DNA of 64,000 nucleotides from Mesomycoplasma bovoculi M165/69 (GTDB lineage Bacteria; Bacillota_I; Bacilli_A; Mycoplasmatales; Metamycoplasmataceae): NCBI RefSeq assembly GCF_000524555.1, contig NZ_CP007154.1, positions 620,001 to 684,000 of the forward strand, read 5' to 3'. Shown piece by piece: positions 1 to 14,466 of this stretch (position 1 is its first letter; each line of letters starts with the position of its first letter). The notes under the pieces were generated by a model. It saw only the letters and a program-made list of their open reading frames with translations, ran no database searches and was not told where the DNA came from. The position numbers and the translations under genes were made by a program.

Positions 1-905
1 GTTTTTAAGTATAAACGGAATAAACTTTTTCCAGCATCATTTACTTTAGTAACATATTCACCCTCACCTGGTTTTTGTGATAAGTTAGGGTTTTTAACTA
101 AACTAAATTTATAATCACCATTTTTTAAGATTTGACCAAATACATCTTGAAAGTTAAAGTATTTACTCAATAAATGAATTGCTTGATCTGATGAATTGGC
201 AGTGTTAATATCATTGATGAAACTTGACTCACTAACTAGCGCAAGTGGTCTAATCACAGTGTTAGCATCTTTTTCAACACTTGCTTTAAATTGTTGAATT
301 GTATAAGGATTGAGTGGACTAATAGCTATTCCAGATCCATCAGTTGCATCAAATGCTTGTGATGTAGTGATAGCTTTTTTAAATTCAGCTAATTTTGAGT
401 GAGCTTCTGTTGCTAATAAAAATTGTGGTACAACACCAAAGTTAAGATTTGATTTATGAATTTCAGATTTAACAATTTGACCAAACTCATTTGGTTGTGT
501 TGCTTCAACGTGGTAGAAAATAGTGAAGTTTTTATCTGTATCATTAGCTTGTAAATCATCAGCAACAATTTTAAAGTTACCAAATGACTTATCATCAATT
601 TTTTCAAGTTGATCACCTTTTTGCTCAAAAAAATCAAAGTTGGAAACTACAAATTTGCTGTTTGGTTTGTTGTTTGAATCAAAATAAAATGATTTTAAGC
701 GACTATATGAAACATTGTTATTGATTTTACCATCACCATCTCCAGTTTGAAATGACACATTGACAATCTTATTTAATGCATCTTGTACATTTTTGATAGA
801 ATCACCTTTGTATGTCAATTTAGAAACTATTGCTAATGGAGTTGCAACAATAGCAACAGATGCTACAGCTCCAAGACCAATAATTAAGAACTTTTTATTT
901 ACCAT
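1..905 (-). CDS. Surface protein, N-terminal part (runs off window)
   Basis: The gene reads leftwards from ATG at 905 and is still open at base 1, so about 301 residues are visible. The N-terminus is a short basic start (MVNKKF) followed by a hydrophobic segment to about residue 29 with no lipobox cysteine, which suggests a signal anchor or an uncleaved or type I signal peptide rather than a lipoprotein. The rest is a Lys/Asp/Asn-rich extracellular-type sequence without motifs I recognise. This architecture is common in large mycoplasma surface proteins and adhesins (for example the P97/P102 style), but I see no repeat or cleavage motif to prove membership. A GGAG lies 14 bases before the ATG, rather far for a Shine-Dalgarno site. 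Confidence 0.75.
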   Translation of the reverse strand, partial: MVNKKFLIIGLGAVASVAIVATPLAIVSKLTYKGDSIKNVQDALNKIVNVSFQTGDGDGKINNNVSYSRLKSFYFDSNNKPNSKFVVSNFDFFEQKGDQLEKIDDKSFGNFKIVADDLQANDTDKNFTIFYHVEATQPNEFGQIVKSEIHKSNLNFGVVPQFLLATEAHSKLAEFKKAITTSQAFDATDGSGIAISPLNPYTIQQFKASVEKDANTVIRPLALVSESSFINDINTANSSDQAIHLLSKYFNFQDVFGQILKNGDYKFSLVKNPNLSQKPGEGEYVTKVNDAGKSLFRLYLK

Positions 906-1320
906 AAAAAATAAAATACTCCAAATAAAAATAAAAACTTTAATAAGTATATATCACAAAAATTGAAAAATAATGCTTTTAATCAGCATATTTTTTGTGA
1001 ATAATTATAAATATACCACAATTTATGCTAAATAACCAAAATATCTCTATGTTTTCAAAGGTTATTAGAAAATTTAAAACTTTAAAAATATTACTTAAAA
1101 AATCACTGTTTTAAAACTCTAATTTATAGCTTTTGACTTCCAGTGGATGACAAAATGCAAATTTATTTGTTTAAAAAGCCATTCTTACCCTTTCAAACCC
1201 ATTTTTTATAAATATTTTGATTAAAATTTAAAATTTGCAACTAAAAATTATATGAAAAATTATTAATTTTTTTATAGTAAAATTAACAACATTAATATTT
1301 ATATTTAAAAGAGGATTAAT
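906..1320. other. Intergenic region, divergent promoters presumed
   Basis: These 415 bases separate the minus-strand surface gene from mod. They are very A+T rich. A TATAGT-like -10 candidate lies near 1273 and an AGAGGATT Shine-Dalgarno sits just before the mod ATG. The 1125-1230 stretch is slightly richer in G+C and contains a short open stretch of about 34 codons with no start codon. I could not link it to any family. No RNA gene or strong hairpin was seen. Confidence 0.4.
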
Positions 1321-3007
<1,687 letters not shown>

Positions 3008-3031
3008 ATTTAATTTCTAATAAGGAGAATT

Positions 3032-5554
3032 ATGGAATTATCCAAAATTCAAAATAAAGCAATCGGAAATTTACTAGAAAAAGCGGAACAAATATTATCA
3101 AAACAAAGTGATGATAATATCAATAAAAGTGTTTATTTTAAAGCACCAACTGGTTCTGGTAAAACCTTTATGATGCTTAATTTTATAGACAAATTAATTA
3201 ATTTAAATGAAAGTAAAGGTTTTAACTTAAACCTTGTTTTTGTTATTGTAACACTCTCTAGTGCAGAGTTGCCAAAACAAATGGAACAAAGTTTTAAAAA
3301 ATATAGAGATTTTATAGATAATAAAAACATTGAAATCAATAGAATTGAAAGTCCTTCAAATAGTAATGTTTTTTCTGAAAAAAACTATGAATTTCAGGCA
3401 GAACCCAATTCTGTTTGAATTATGGGTGGTGCAACTTTTCGGACCAACACTATTTTAGATGCTCAAGGTTCTCTTGAAATCTTTTTAAATGAATTAAAAA
3501 GAAATAACTACACATTGATTTATATTAGAGATGAAGCACACATTGGAGCAGAACAAAAAGTTAATAGTAAATCTAAATTAAGCAACTTTGAGCAAGGATT
3601 GCAAAATTCAGCTAATTTTATTTTAAAAATGACTGCTACTCCACCAACTGATTCAATATATCAATTGGTTGAAATTAAGGAAAAAGATTTAATTAATGAC
3701 AATATTAAATTAATCAAGCCTACAAGACAATTCAATAAAGGACTCCAACAAGGACAACAATATGATAGTGATGAAATTTTAAATATTGCTTGTGAAGAAT
3801 TTAAAAAAATTAAATCAAAATACAACGATAGTGAAAATGAACCGGGTCTTGTGGGCATTAATCCAGCAATGTTGATTCAAGTTGACAACAAATCTTCTAA
3901 CAATGAAGAAGAATTTAATAAAAATATAGATAAAATTATTAGTATTTTAGAAAAACATAATCTTACTTGAGTTAAATATTTTGATAGTAATAATAAAAAT
4001 ACAAATTTAAGACAAAAAGAAAATTGAAACTTACAAGATATTTCTAAAGAAAACTCACCTTGTGATGTAATTATTTTTAAAATCGGACCTGCCACAGGAT
4101 GAAATATTCCAAGAGCTTGTATGTTAGTTCAACTAAGAAATGTGTCTTCTAGCAACTTAAGTATTCAAACAATAGGGCGAATCAAAAGAAATCCAAATCC
4201 TAATTTTGATTTTGATAAAGAATCTGTTGCAAATGAATATTTCATTTATAGTAATACTGATGATAGAAAATTAAAAAATATTCGAATTGCAACTCTTCAA
4301 GATAAATACATGGATCAATATTTTTTAATCGGTGAAATTGATAAAGATACTGTTCAAAAATTAAATGAAGATTTTATTGAGCATTATGAAGATAAATTAT
4401 TTTCACTTTTAAGTGATGCATTTAACCAATCCGACAATAAATCTGAATGAGATAAAGACAAAATTCAAAAATACTTTAATAGTAAACTGTACAAAATAAT
4501 AATAGAAGAATATTTTGAAAAAGGTTATATTGCTTCCGAGCAAGAAAGTCATGGAGATAGTACTTGAATTGCAAATAGTTCAAAAATTTACAATATTTTT
4601 GAACTAGAAAAATGAAATATCGCAAACATTAATAGACACAAAAAATTTTTTACAGTTAATGTACAAAAATATTTAGATGATTTACTAGATTTTTGTAACA
4701 AAAACATTGATTTTAATCAGTTTCAAGGTTCTGAAAATCCTCAAAAATTAGATATTAGTAAGCAACAATCTCAATTTTTTTGATACATTATTTATGAAAA
4801 TTTTGCAAAAGAATTTAAAAGTATGTATAGCAAAACCAAAAATGAAGTTGATAAGACAAATATTGAATATAAAGTTAAAAAAGTTCAACAACTTCCAAAG
4901 CAATTTGTTTTATTTGAAGATGAAGATACAAAAAATGTTATTAAAGAAACCAATGACATTTTTGCATATAAAATCAATAATGAAAACATCAAAGATTTTC
5001 CACTTGATTCTGAGCCAGAAAAAATCTTTGTAAATGAAATTTTAAATTACACAAAAAAAGACAAAATTAAGAAAAATGGCAAGGAAAATGAAGAAGAAAA
5101 AAGCAACGATGAAAGTCAAGATAACATAAAATTATGATCAAAAAATCCTGTCTATAATGGAATTGGATTTAATTATATTAATAATGATCAAAAAATTTCC
5201 TATTCATATCCTGACTTCATGATTAAAAAAAATAATCACCTTATCTACTTTGAAGTTAAAAAATATAATAATGATATTGATGACAATAAAACTGAACAAA
5301 TACACAAAGCATACGAAGAATATATTAAAATATTCAACAAAGATAAACAAAATCCAGACACAGCTCTTGATGTTAAATTCTCTTTAATTTTAGTTTTAGT
5401 TAAAGATGCAAATACTATTTATTATGCAGGTTTTAGTTCACTTGAACAACTAAATGAAAAATTATCTGAAACAAATAATAAAAACACCAAAATTCATGAC
5501 AAAATTAAATCCACTTACTCATTAACACTAAAAGATATTTTGGAACAAGAATAA
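3032..5554 (+). CDS. res: Type III restriction enzyme, helicase-nuclease subunit
   Basis: Res is the ATP-dependent cleavage subunit that works in complex with Mod. The 840-residue frame is intact when TGA is read as Trp. Visible parts are the Walker A motif APTGSGKT near residues 38-45, the DEAH box at about 167-170, motif III MTATPP, and the motif VI-like QTIGRIKRNP. C-terminal is a PD-(D/E)xK nuclease signature: PDF near 727-729, then FEVKK with E741 and K743. It begins 24 bases after mod with a GGAG Shine-Dalgarno and is surely co-transcribed. Type III Res needs Mod for target recognition, so the AG switch in mod should silence restriction as well as methylation. Confidence 0.95.
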
Positions 5555-5684
5555 AATAAAAGATTGGCTTCTACAAATGAATTATTGACTAAATTCAATT
5601 TAAATTGTGGAAAAATAGAACAAAAAGTTTCAAAAAAGTTTTATTTCACTATATAAATTCAAAAAACTAATAAAATACTAGTAA

Positions 5685-7070
<1,386 letters not shown>

Positions 7071-7072
7071 TT

Positions 7073-8311
7073 ATGAATGCTCGTTTTTTAATTAAAAATA
7101 AAGATTTAATTAAAAATAAATTAAAAACTCGTAATTTTGATGTTTCTCAAATTGATGATGTTTACAACTTAGCAGTTGAAAAAAATCAATTAGAAGCATC
7201 AATTGTTGACCTACAAGCTCAAAGAAATCAAGCAACTGCTGAAATTTCTTTAGCTATTAGAAATGGCGAAAATGTTGAAGAAAAAAAAGCTCAAGTTGTT
7301 CAAATAAACAAAAAACTTGAAGAAATTAAATCTAAGTTTACAGTCTTAGAAGAACAACTAAATCACCAATTACTTGCAATTCCTAACATCCCACAAGATG
7401 ATGTTCCAATTGGCAAAGATGAAAATGATAATATTGTTATAAAAACTTGGGGTACACCAAAGTCTATTTTTGAAGGTAAAGCCCACTATGATTTTGGGAT
7501 TGAAAAAGATTATCTAGATTTTCATCGTGCTGTCAAAATTTCAGGTCAACGTTTTGTAATTTATAAAACACTAGTAGCCAAATTAGTTAGAGCTTTAATG
7601 AATTTGATGTTAGATACTCATACAAGCCGTGGTTACCAAGAAATTTTAACTAACACTTTAGTACATAGTCAATCACTTTATGGCACAGGTCAATTGCCTA
7701 AATTTGAAGAAGATCTCTATAAAATTAAAGGTAGAGATTTATGGCTAGTACCAACAGCTGAAGTTCCAATCACCAACTATTATCAAGATGAAATTATTGA
7801 TCTTGCAAAACCACAGTCTTTTGTAGGTTATAGCAAATCATATCGTTCAGAAGCTGGAAGTGCTGGAAAAGATACTAGAGGTATCATTAGAATGCATGAA
7901 TTTCACAAAGTGGAACTTGTGAAATTCACAAATCAAAAAGATGGTATTCAAGAGTTTGAAAAAACTGTTGAAGATGCTAGTTATATTTTAGAATTATTAG
8001 AAATTCCTTATCGCCAAATTGTTTTATGCACTGGTGATATGGGTTTTTCATCACAAAAAACCATTGATTTGGAAGCTTGAATGCCTTCTGAAAATAAATA
8101 TCGCGAAGTATCATCTGTAAGTTTTTGTGGTGATTTTCAAGCCCAAAGAGCTAAAATTCGTTATCGAGATGAAAATCAAAAAATTCAATTTGCTCGCACA
8201 ATCAATGGTTCAGGACTTGCAATTGATAGAATTATTGCAATTTTACTAGAACAATACCAACAAAATGGTGAATTTATAATTCCTAAAGCATTAAAGCCAT
8301 ATTTTAATTAA
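7073..8311 (+). CDS. serS: Seryl-tRNA synthetase
   Basis: This class II synthetase charges tRNA-Ser. At 412 residues it has the normal length. It has the N-terminal helical tRNA-binding arm (residues about 1-105, rich in Glu, Lys and Gln), motif 2 (RSEAGSAGKDTRG, from about residue 257) and motif 3 (GSGLAIDR, near 379). An in-frame TGA reads as Trp before PSENKYREVSS. There is no clear Shine-Dalgarno; the ATG is two bases beyond the eno stop, which suggests translational coupling. Confidence 0.97.
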
Positions 8312-8334
8312 TCAAATTTAATAAAGGAGTGCAA

Positions 8335-9843
8335 ATGTTAGAATTTGGAACTGCCGGTATCAGGGGTGTACTAGGACATTTGCCCAACCAACTCAATGAA
8401 AACCATGTTAAGCGTGTAGTTTTTGGTTATGCTAAATATTTATTAAAACAATTCCCTGATGTTCGACAACAGGGAATTGTTATTGCTAGAGACAATCGCC
8501 AAAAATCTTTGCAATTTGCAAATATTTCTGCTCGAATTTTGGCTAATTTTGGTATAAAAGTCTTTATTTTTAAAGACATTTGCCCAACTCCAATTGTTTC
8601 TTTTGCTATCAAGCAATTAAAAGCTTATGGCGGTATTATGATTACAGCATCACATAATCCTGCTGAATATAATGGTATTAAAATATACAATAAATTAGGT
8701 TTTCAAATCCTTCCTGACCAAATTGCCAAAATTACTAATTTTTTTGAAAATTATCAAAAATTTACTACTAAAAACATTAGTAGCAAAGCCTTGGCTTTTT
8801 CTAGAAAAATTGTTAAAGTTGATTATTTAATTGACAATTACATAAATCAACTTTTAGAGTTAATTCCATTTAAATCAAGCCAAAGTCAAAACTATATTTA
8901 CTCACCTTTGCATGGCACAGGTGGACAAGTTGTAAAAAAAATTGCTCAAAAAATTAAGCTAAATTTAATGTTTGTTGAAAAACAAATGGCAAAATCTACT
9001 AAATTTCATTTTGCTTCATCACCAAATCCTGAAGACAAAAAAGCTTTTGAACTGATGCGAAAACAAATGGAAGAGGAAAACTTGCAATATGGTTTTGTTA
9101 GTGACCCTGACTCTGACAGATTGGGTATTGTTGAAAAAATAGGGAATCAATTTTATTATTTTAATGGCAATGAAATGGCTACTTTAATTGTTGATTTTTT
9201 AATTAAGCAAAATTATCTAAACAATAACTCTCAATTAATAACATCTTTTGTGTCCTCGTCACTACCGACATTAATTGCAAAAAGCATAGGCTGTCAAACT
9301 GAAATTATTCCAACAGGTTTTAAATGAGTTGCTAATAAAATTTTAAGCAAACCAAGCAGTACTAGTTTTGCTTTTGAAGAAAGTTATGGTTCAATGATTT
9401 TTCCACAACTTTCACTTGATAAAGATGCTCTACAAATAATTGTTTTTTTCTGAAAAATGTTTTCAGAAAAACCAATATCACTAGTTGAACAATTGGAAAA
9501 AATTTATGAAAAATATGGATTTCCAACATCTGTTGTCCACTCACTAACATTCAATGATGAGCAATTTAGTCATCTAAATGAATATTTAGAACAATTTAGT
9601 AAACTAAAATTTGACTACCCTATTGCTCAAATCATTGATTATCGTTTAGGATTTGAAGACATTCATCCTGAAAATATGATTAAAATAATATTTGAAAACA
9701 ACTCATGAGTAGCCATGAGACCTTCTGGAACTGAACCAAAACTAAAAATTTATGTTTTTAGTATCGATGTCGACAAAAATCAGTCCAAAATAATTAATCA
9801 ATCAATTTTAACTAAGGTAAAATCTATTTTTAAAAATGAATAA
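8335..9843 (+). CDS. Phosphohexomutase (phosphomannomutase/phosphoglucomutase)
   Basis: This alpha-D-phosphohexomutase moves phosphate between C1 and C6 of a hexose. The 502-residue frame has the N-terminal FGTAGIRG, the phosphoserine loop TASHNP with Ser106, the metal-binding DPDSDR at about 257-262, and the C-terminal phosphate-binding RPSGTEPK starting near residue 462. Start choice: an in-frame GTG lies 6 bases upstream, but it overlaps the AAAGGAG Shine-Dalgarno that serves the ATG at 8335. It overlaps the glycosyltransferase gene by 8 bp, consistent with supplying a sugar-1-phosphate for glycolipid or glycan synthesis. Mannose and glucose specificity cannot be separated from sequence alone. 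Confidence 0.95.
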
Positions 9844-10822
9844 AATTACTATTTTAATACCTTGCTATAACAAGCGAGATTTTTTGCCTCGTTTATTTAA
9901 AAACTTAAGCAAGCAAAATGATTCTAACTTTAATGTTTTATTTTTAGATGATGGCTCTTCTGATCAATCAGCTAGCATGATTGCAAAATTTATTCAAGAC
10001 AAAGCAAATTATAAGGCAATATTTTTAGAAAAAAATCAAGGCCTATCTAATGCAAGAAACACTTTAATTAGTCAATGCTCTAGTGAATATTTTTACTTTA
10101 TGGATCCTGATGATTTAATTTCAAAAAATGCTATAAAACTCTTTAATGCGGTTGTAAAACAACAAGATTTTGAAATTATTTATGCTCGATATTCTTTAAT
10201 TTTTTATAGAATACCTATCATTAATTTTTTATCAAAATTAAAATGAAATAACAGTAGTTGAAAATCACCAATCAATTTTGCGGCTGATAATTCACCTTTT
10301 ATTTGAAACAAAGTGTTTCAAAAACAATGGTTTTTAGACAAAGGATTTAGATTTATTGAAGGCCACATTTTTGAAGACATACCCATTAGTTTTGTCACAA
10401 TGATGATGGCTGCCAAAACTCATTACATTTCAAATAAAACATATAAATATGATTTAAATTTAAAAGGTTTATCTAAAAAACCAAGTCTTAGTAGGTTGGA
10501 AGGTATTTATGCAAATTTAAATTATTTGCACACTTTAATTAAAACAAATAATTTAACTCAAACCTGAAATCAGGTTGTTGAAAAATTTTTTTTCAAAAAT
10601 ATTTTAGTACACTTGTTTTTTGGTTTGAATGCAAAATTTATTATTAAAAATTTTGAAAAATGTGAACCAATTTTAAAGAATTTATACAAATTTTTTCAAA
10701 AAAATAACTTTGAAAGCAAAATGGCTAAGTATAGCAATAGAACAACATTGATGTTTAACTCAGCTATTAAAAATTACTTCAAAATTAAACAACTAATTTT
10801 TACAGGAGAATATTATGAATAA
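9836..10822 (+). CDS. Family 2 glycosyltransferase
   Basis: The 328-residue protein starts with a GT-A fold signature (ITILIPCYNKRDFLPRLFKNL), then LDDGSSDQS and the metal-nucleotide motif MDPDD at residues 89-93. These are typical of GT2 enzymes that move sugar from a nucleotide sugar to lipid or polysaccharide. There is no transmembrane segment, so it is probably a cytosolic or membrane-peripheral enzyme. The overlap with the upstream phosphohexomutase gene suggests shared sugar metabolism. The acceptor is unknown. The C-terminal third is Lys/Asn/Phe-rich and not recognised. Confidence 0.9.
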
Positions 10823-11351
10823 ATTATTAGTTATTTTACTTGATGATTTTCAAGATATTGAGCTAACAACCTTTTTGTCACTTGTAAAAAAAGCTCAAAT
10901 ATTTAATCAAATTAGTTTTTACAATCCTAAAAATAAAGCAGTTTCTGGACAATTTGGTATTGTAAAAATTGAAGCTCAAAATCATTGACAATCAAGTGAT
11001 TTTGACGCTGTTTTTGTTCCAGGAGGCAAAGCTGTTCAATCACTTAGAACAGATCAAAAAACTTTAAATTTAATAAATGATTTTTTTGAAAACAATAAAT
11101 ATGTTTTTGCAATTTGTGATGCCCCAAATGCTCTTTATGAACAAAATATTGCTAAAAATCTGAAATTTAGTTCTTATCCAATTGAAAATTCACAAAATTA
11201 TCAAAACAGAGTGGAAGATAAAGTTTGCAAAACTGGGAATTATTTTAGTGCCAGAAATGCAGATAGCGCTACAGAATTAGCTATTTTAGTAATTGAGCAC
11301 CTTGACTCCAAGGAAAAAGCTCAACTTATTTTAAACCAGCATCAGGCATAA
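10815..11351 (+). CDS. DJ-1/PfpI family protein
   Basis: The 178-residue protein begins KLLVILLDDFQDIEL and contains VPGG and the nucleophile-elbow-like AICDAP with Cys101; Glu16 is in the position of the conserved DJ-1 glutamate. Family members act as glyoxalases, deglycases, chaperones or peptidases, so the activity is open. The ATG overlaps the glycosyltransferase stop by 8 bp, with GGAG upstream. An internal TGA encodes Trp. The 3' end overlaps the convergent hydrolase gene by 26 bp. Confidence 0.9.
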
Positions 11352-12156
11352 TTTTTGCAACTAATTCATTAATTTTTTCATTAATTTTTTCAGATTGTTC
11401 AAAAAATAATGCATGTCCACATTCTTCTAGAATACTTAAAGAAATATGATACTTATTTTGTACTTGCTCTAATGTTTCTAGAGGAACAAATAGGTCTTGG
11501 CGACCTGAAATAATTTCATAATTTTTATTATTTGCATATAATGGTTCTAAATTTTCTTTTAGTCATTTAGAATTTAAAATTTGTTTGTTGACCATAAAAG
11601 AAAATAATTTATATTTTATTTGGGTTAATTTTAAAAACATAGATCCTATTTTTTTAAGTTGATCTTTGTAATTGTTTTTATTGCCAAAAACTAAATTTTT
11701 AGAACTTTCTATAGCATCTTTGAGAGTTTTTGGAAGCAACCAATGTTTTAAAGTGTTAGCTCTAGTTTTTAAAACATCATCAACGGTAAAAGGATTTAAT
11801 GGGCCACCCAAAAGTGCATATTTTACTAATTTTTGATCAAGTAAATATAGCGCACTAGCGGCACCAAGTGAATGAGCAACCACTAAACTACCTTTAAGAT
11901 TAAAAAGTTCAACAAATTTTGCACTAATTTGTTGATAATAAGTAATATCAACATTTTTATTAGCACTTGATTTTCCACAACCTGGAAAATCAAAAGCAAC
12001 TATGTCATAATCACGATTTTCAAGCTTTTCTAATTGAAAAACAAAAGAGTGTGCTGAATTAAACCCATGCAAAAATAGAACTTTTGGTTTGCCTGTATCT
12101 TCAAAAATGTAAAAAATTTCTTCTTCATTTATGATTGTGGTGCCGCGTTTAAACAT
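11326..12156 (-). CDS. Alpha/beta hydrolase
   Basis: This 276-residue hydrolase has a full catalytic set: the HG oxyanion motif at 30-31 (FLHGFNSAHS), the nucleophile Ser96 in AHSLG, an acid in GRQD (Asp221) and a base in ECGH (His248). The layout fits the proline iminopeptidase/esterase/lipase group; mycoplasmas carry several such enzymes and the substrate is not visible. It has no signal peptide. The start overlaps the lplA stop by 8 bp, so the two are co-transcribed. Confidence 0.92.
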
Positions 12157-13159
12157 TATTACTTACAACTCCAAAAATTACATCTAATAATTCAGATTGA
12201 GGAATACTACCAAAGTATTCTTCAAAATTTTCAATACTATTGAATATTTTTTCAATTTCTGGACGTTCAAAAGGTTTACCAACTAACAAAGAACTAATTT
12301 CCTGAGCATCACCTTGAGACAAAAAGTCTCCTTCAAACTTAATGGATTTTATAGTGTTTTGCTCAATGTTGGCTTTAACTTGAACAATCCCACCGCTTGT
12401 TTTAACCTTGTTTTCATATTTAAACATAGGATTGTGGCCAAAAACTCATTCTTTAGACTTGCGAAAGTTTGATAATTTGTCAAAAATTTCTTTTTTTTCT
12501 GGTGATTCTAAAATAGTTTCTACCAAAATAGCTTTATTTTCATACTTGTTTTCAAAAAAATCAATTAATCTTTTGATAAATTCATCATGAGAAAGTTCAA
12601 AATTTAATTCATCTAAAATATTAGTTACTCTTTGGCGAATTGATTTAATCCCTTTTGATTCAATTTTGAGTTTAGATGGAATTAAAACCTCGGATAATTT
12701 AGCTAAATTAGCATCAAACAAAATGGTTCCATGATGAACCATTTTACTTTTATAAACAGCTTGCGCATTTCCTGAAACTTTTGCCCCATTAACTAAAACA
12801 TCATTACGACCCTTGAATTCAGCTTCTAAACCAAGAGATTGAAAAAACTCAATAATTGGTGTCAAAAATTTCTCATAACTATGACCAGATTTTTTAGTAA
12901 TAAAAGAAAAATTGATGTTTCCAAGATCATGATAAACAGCTCCTCCACCAGATAAACGGCGATAAACTTCAATATTTTCTTTTTCTACTACATCAACTTT
13001 GACTTCTTCATAAATATTTTGATTTCTACCAATAATAATAGCATTGTCATGCTGATAGAAATATAAAATATCTTCATTGACATTTTCATCTTTTAATAGC
13101 ATTTCTTCCAATACTAAAGTTGTGTATGGACTAGTATTTTTGCAATAATAAATTTTCAT
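12149..13159 (-). CDS. lplA: Lipoate-protein ligase A
   Basis: LplA activates lipoate with ATP and attaches it to E2 or GcvH lysines. The gene is one 336-residue frame joined by an in-frame TGA (Trp); read with the standard code it looks like two genes. The catalytic domain has RRLSGGGAVYHD at 67-78, the lipoyl-AMP lysine in GAKVSG (K127) and HHGTILFD. The final 90 residues form the small C-terminal accessory domain. An AAAGGAT Shine-Dalgarno precedes the ATG. Mycoplasmas scavenge lipoate, so this is the expected salvage route. The neighbouring hydrolase could conceivably release lipoate, but that is speculation. Confidence 0.96.
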
Positions 13160-13168
13160 ATTTATCCT

Positions 13169-13507
13169 TTATTTTCCAACAAGTAAATCAAAATTTGAAA
13201 TAGATTTAAATTGATTTTCAAAGCTTTGTTGATTTTTGCCAAGTTTTAAACTATCAATATTGTAAATATAAATTTGTTCATAATCTCAACGACGAGCATA
13301 TCTATTTTTATCTAAAAAATAAATTAAATCTTCCATAAATCAACCAAAAAATTTGTCATTAAAATCTAATTTTCTTAGCATTCCATTTAGTTTGATTTTT
13401 AAAATTCGATAACCATAACTTTCAACCTGAAAATCAAAAGATAGATTAAGTTCTTTGCTAGTTATTTTTTGTAACTTATCATTTGGTAAAAAATTCGTAA
13501 AATTCAT
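13169..13507 (-). CDS. Small conserved-looking protein of unknown function
   Basis: This is a 112-residue frame with three TGA-Trp codons, starting MNFTNFLPNDKL. It is charged, has no signal or membrane segment, and contains aromatic-rich stretches (FFGWFMEDLIYFLDKNRYARRWDY). It lies 9 bases upstream of lplA on the same strand and is probably co-transcribed. I do not recognise the family. Tight packing and even codon use support a real gene. Confidence 0.75.
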
Positions 13508-13587
13508 AATGCTATAATTTTATTACTATTTATCAAATAAGCAAAAATAAAAACTAAAATTTCAAATCTAAAACTTTAATATTCTAT

Positions 13588-13602
13588 TATAATTTTTAAA
13601 CT
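13588..13602 (+). promoter_or_regulatory. TATAAT -10 box directly upstream of degV (leaderless layout)
   Basis: A perfect TATAAT at 13588-13593 ends 9 bases before the degV ATG at 13603. A normal start point 6-7 bases after the -10 would leave almost no leader, and no Shine-Dalgarno is present. Confidence 0.7.
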
Positions 13603-14466
13603 ATGAAAATTGCTATTGTTGTCGATTCTTCAACTGGATTAACACCGAAACAAGTTGAAGGAAAAGGTTGATTTTTCTTACCTTTAAGTATTGATTTAAA
13701 TGGAACACAAAGACTTGATGGAACAGACATTACACCATTTGAGTTAAAAACTGCTTTAGAAGACCCAAACAATAATTTAAAGACAGGTACAACTCCTTAT
13801 GGTTTGATGCAAGAACAATTACAAAATTTATCAGAAAAATATGATAAAGTTGTAGTGTTTCCAATTAGCAGTGGGCTGTCTTCGCAAGCAAATTACTTAA
13901 AAGAATTAAAAATTGACAATTTATACGTTGTAGATTCAACTAAAATTACTTGATTAATTATTATGGATCTTTTAAGATTTGAAAGGAACTTAAAAGATGG
14001 TATGGATTTTGAGCAATCTTTTGCTCAAATGAATTTTGAATATGAAGGCAGAATTCTTGTTGTTCCATATTCAACAGAATCTATTGTAAAATCTGGGCGA
14101 CTCTCTCCAGCTGCTGCAGCAGTTGCCAGACTTTTTAAAATTTACCCTGTTATTAAACTAGAAAAAGGAAAATTGGAAAAAGAAGGTACTGGTCGTAATT
14201 TTGAAAAAACTCTTGTCAAACATTTCGGTGAATTAGCAGAATCTTTCAAAGATGATGAATATTTACCTGTTGTACTTCACTCATATAATTCAAATATTGA
14301 TTCAATAGTTAGTGAGTTACAAAAACACACAAACAAGAAAATTTTTGTTGACATTTTACCAAATGTTGTCAATATTCACCTAGGACTTCAAGGAGTGGCT
14401 ATAGGGTTTGTGAAATGTGACAAACAAGTGGAAGTTGAGTTGCTAAAAATTTATGAAAACAAATAA
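13603..14466 (+). CDS. DegV family fatty-acid-binding protein
   Basis: The 287-residue protein starts KIAIVVDSSTGL, the DegV signature. It has a TGTTPYGLM block and a central SGRLSPAAAAVARLFKIYPVI segment. Family members (such as FakB) bind a fatty acid and present it to FakA kinase for phospholipid synthesis. No fakA is in the window. The last 14 bp overlap the dnaX start, giving a degV-dnaX pair. Confidence 0.92.

Noticed and set aside
1125-1235. Short open stretch that might be a transposase remnant
   Set aside because: About 34 codons only, no start, no matching inverted repeats, and no family I could name.
906-1320. Structured RNA gene in the longest intergenic gap
   Set aside because: Only weak 4-5 bp stems and no known consensus.
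12149-13159. Two separate genes (short ligase plus a 92-residue protein)
   Set aside because: The in-frame TGA is Trp; it is one full-length LplA with its C-terminal domain.
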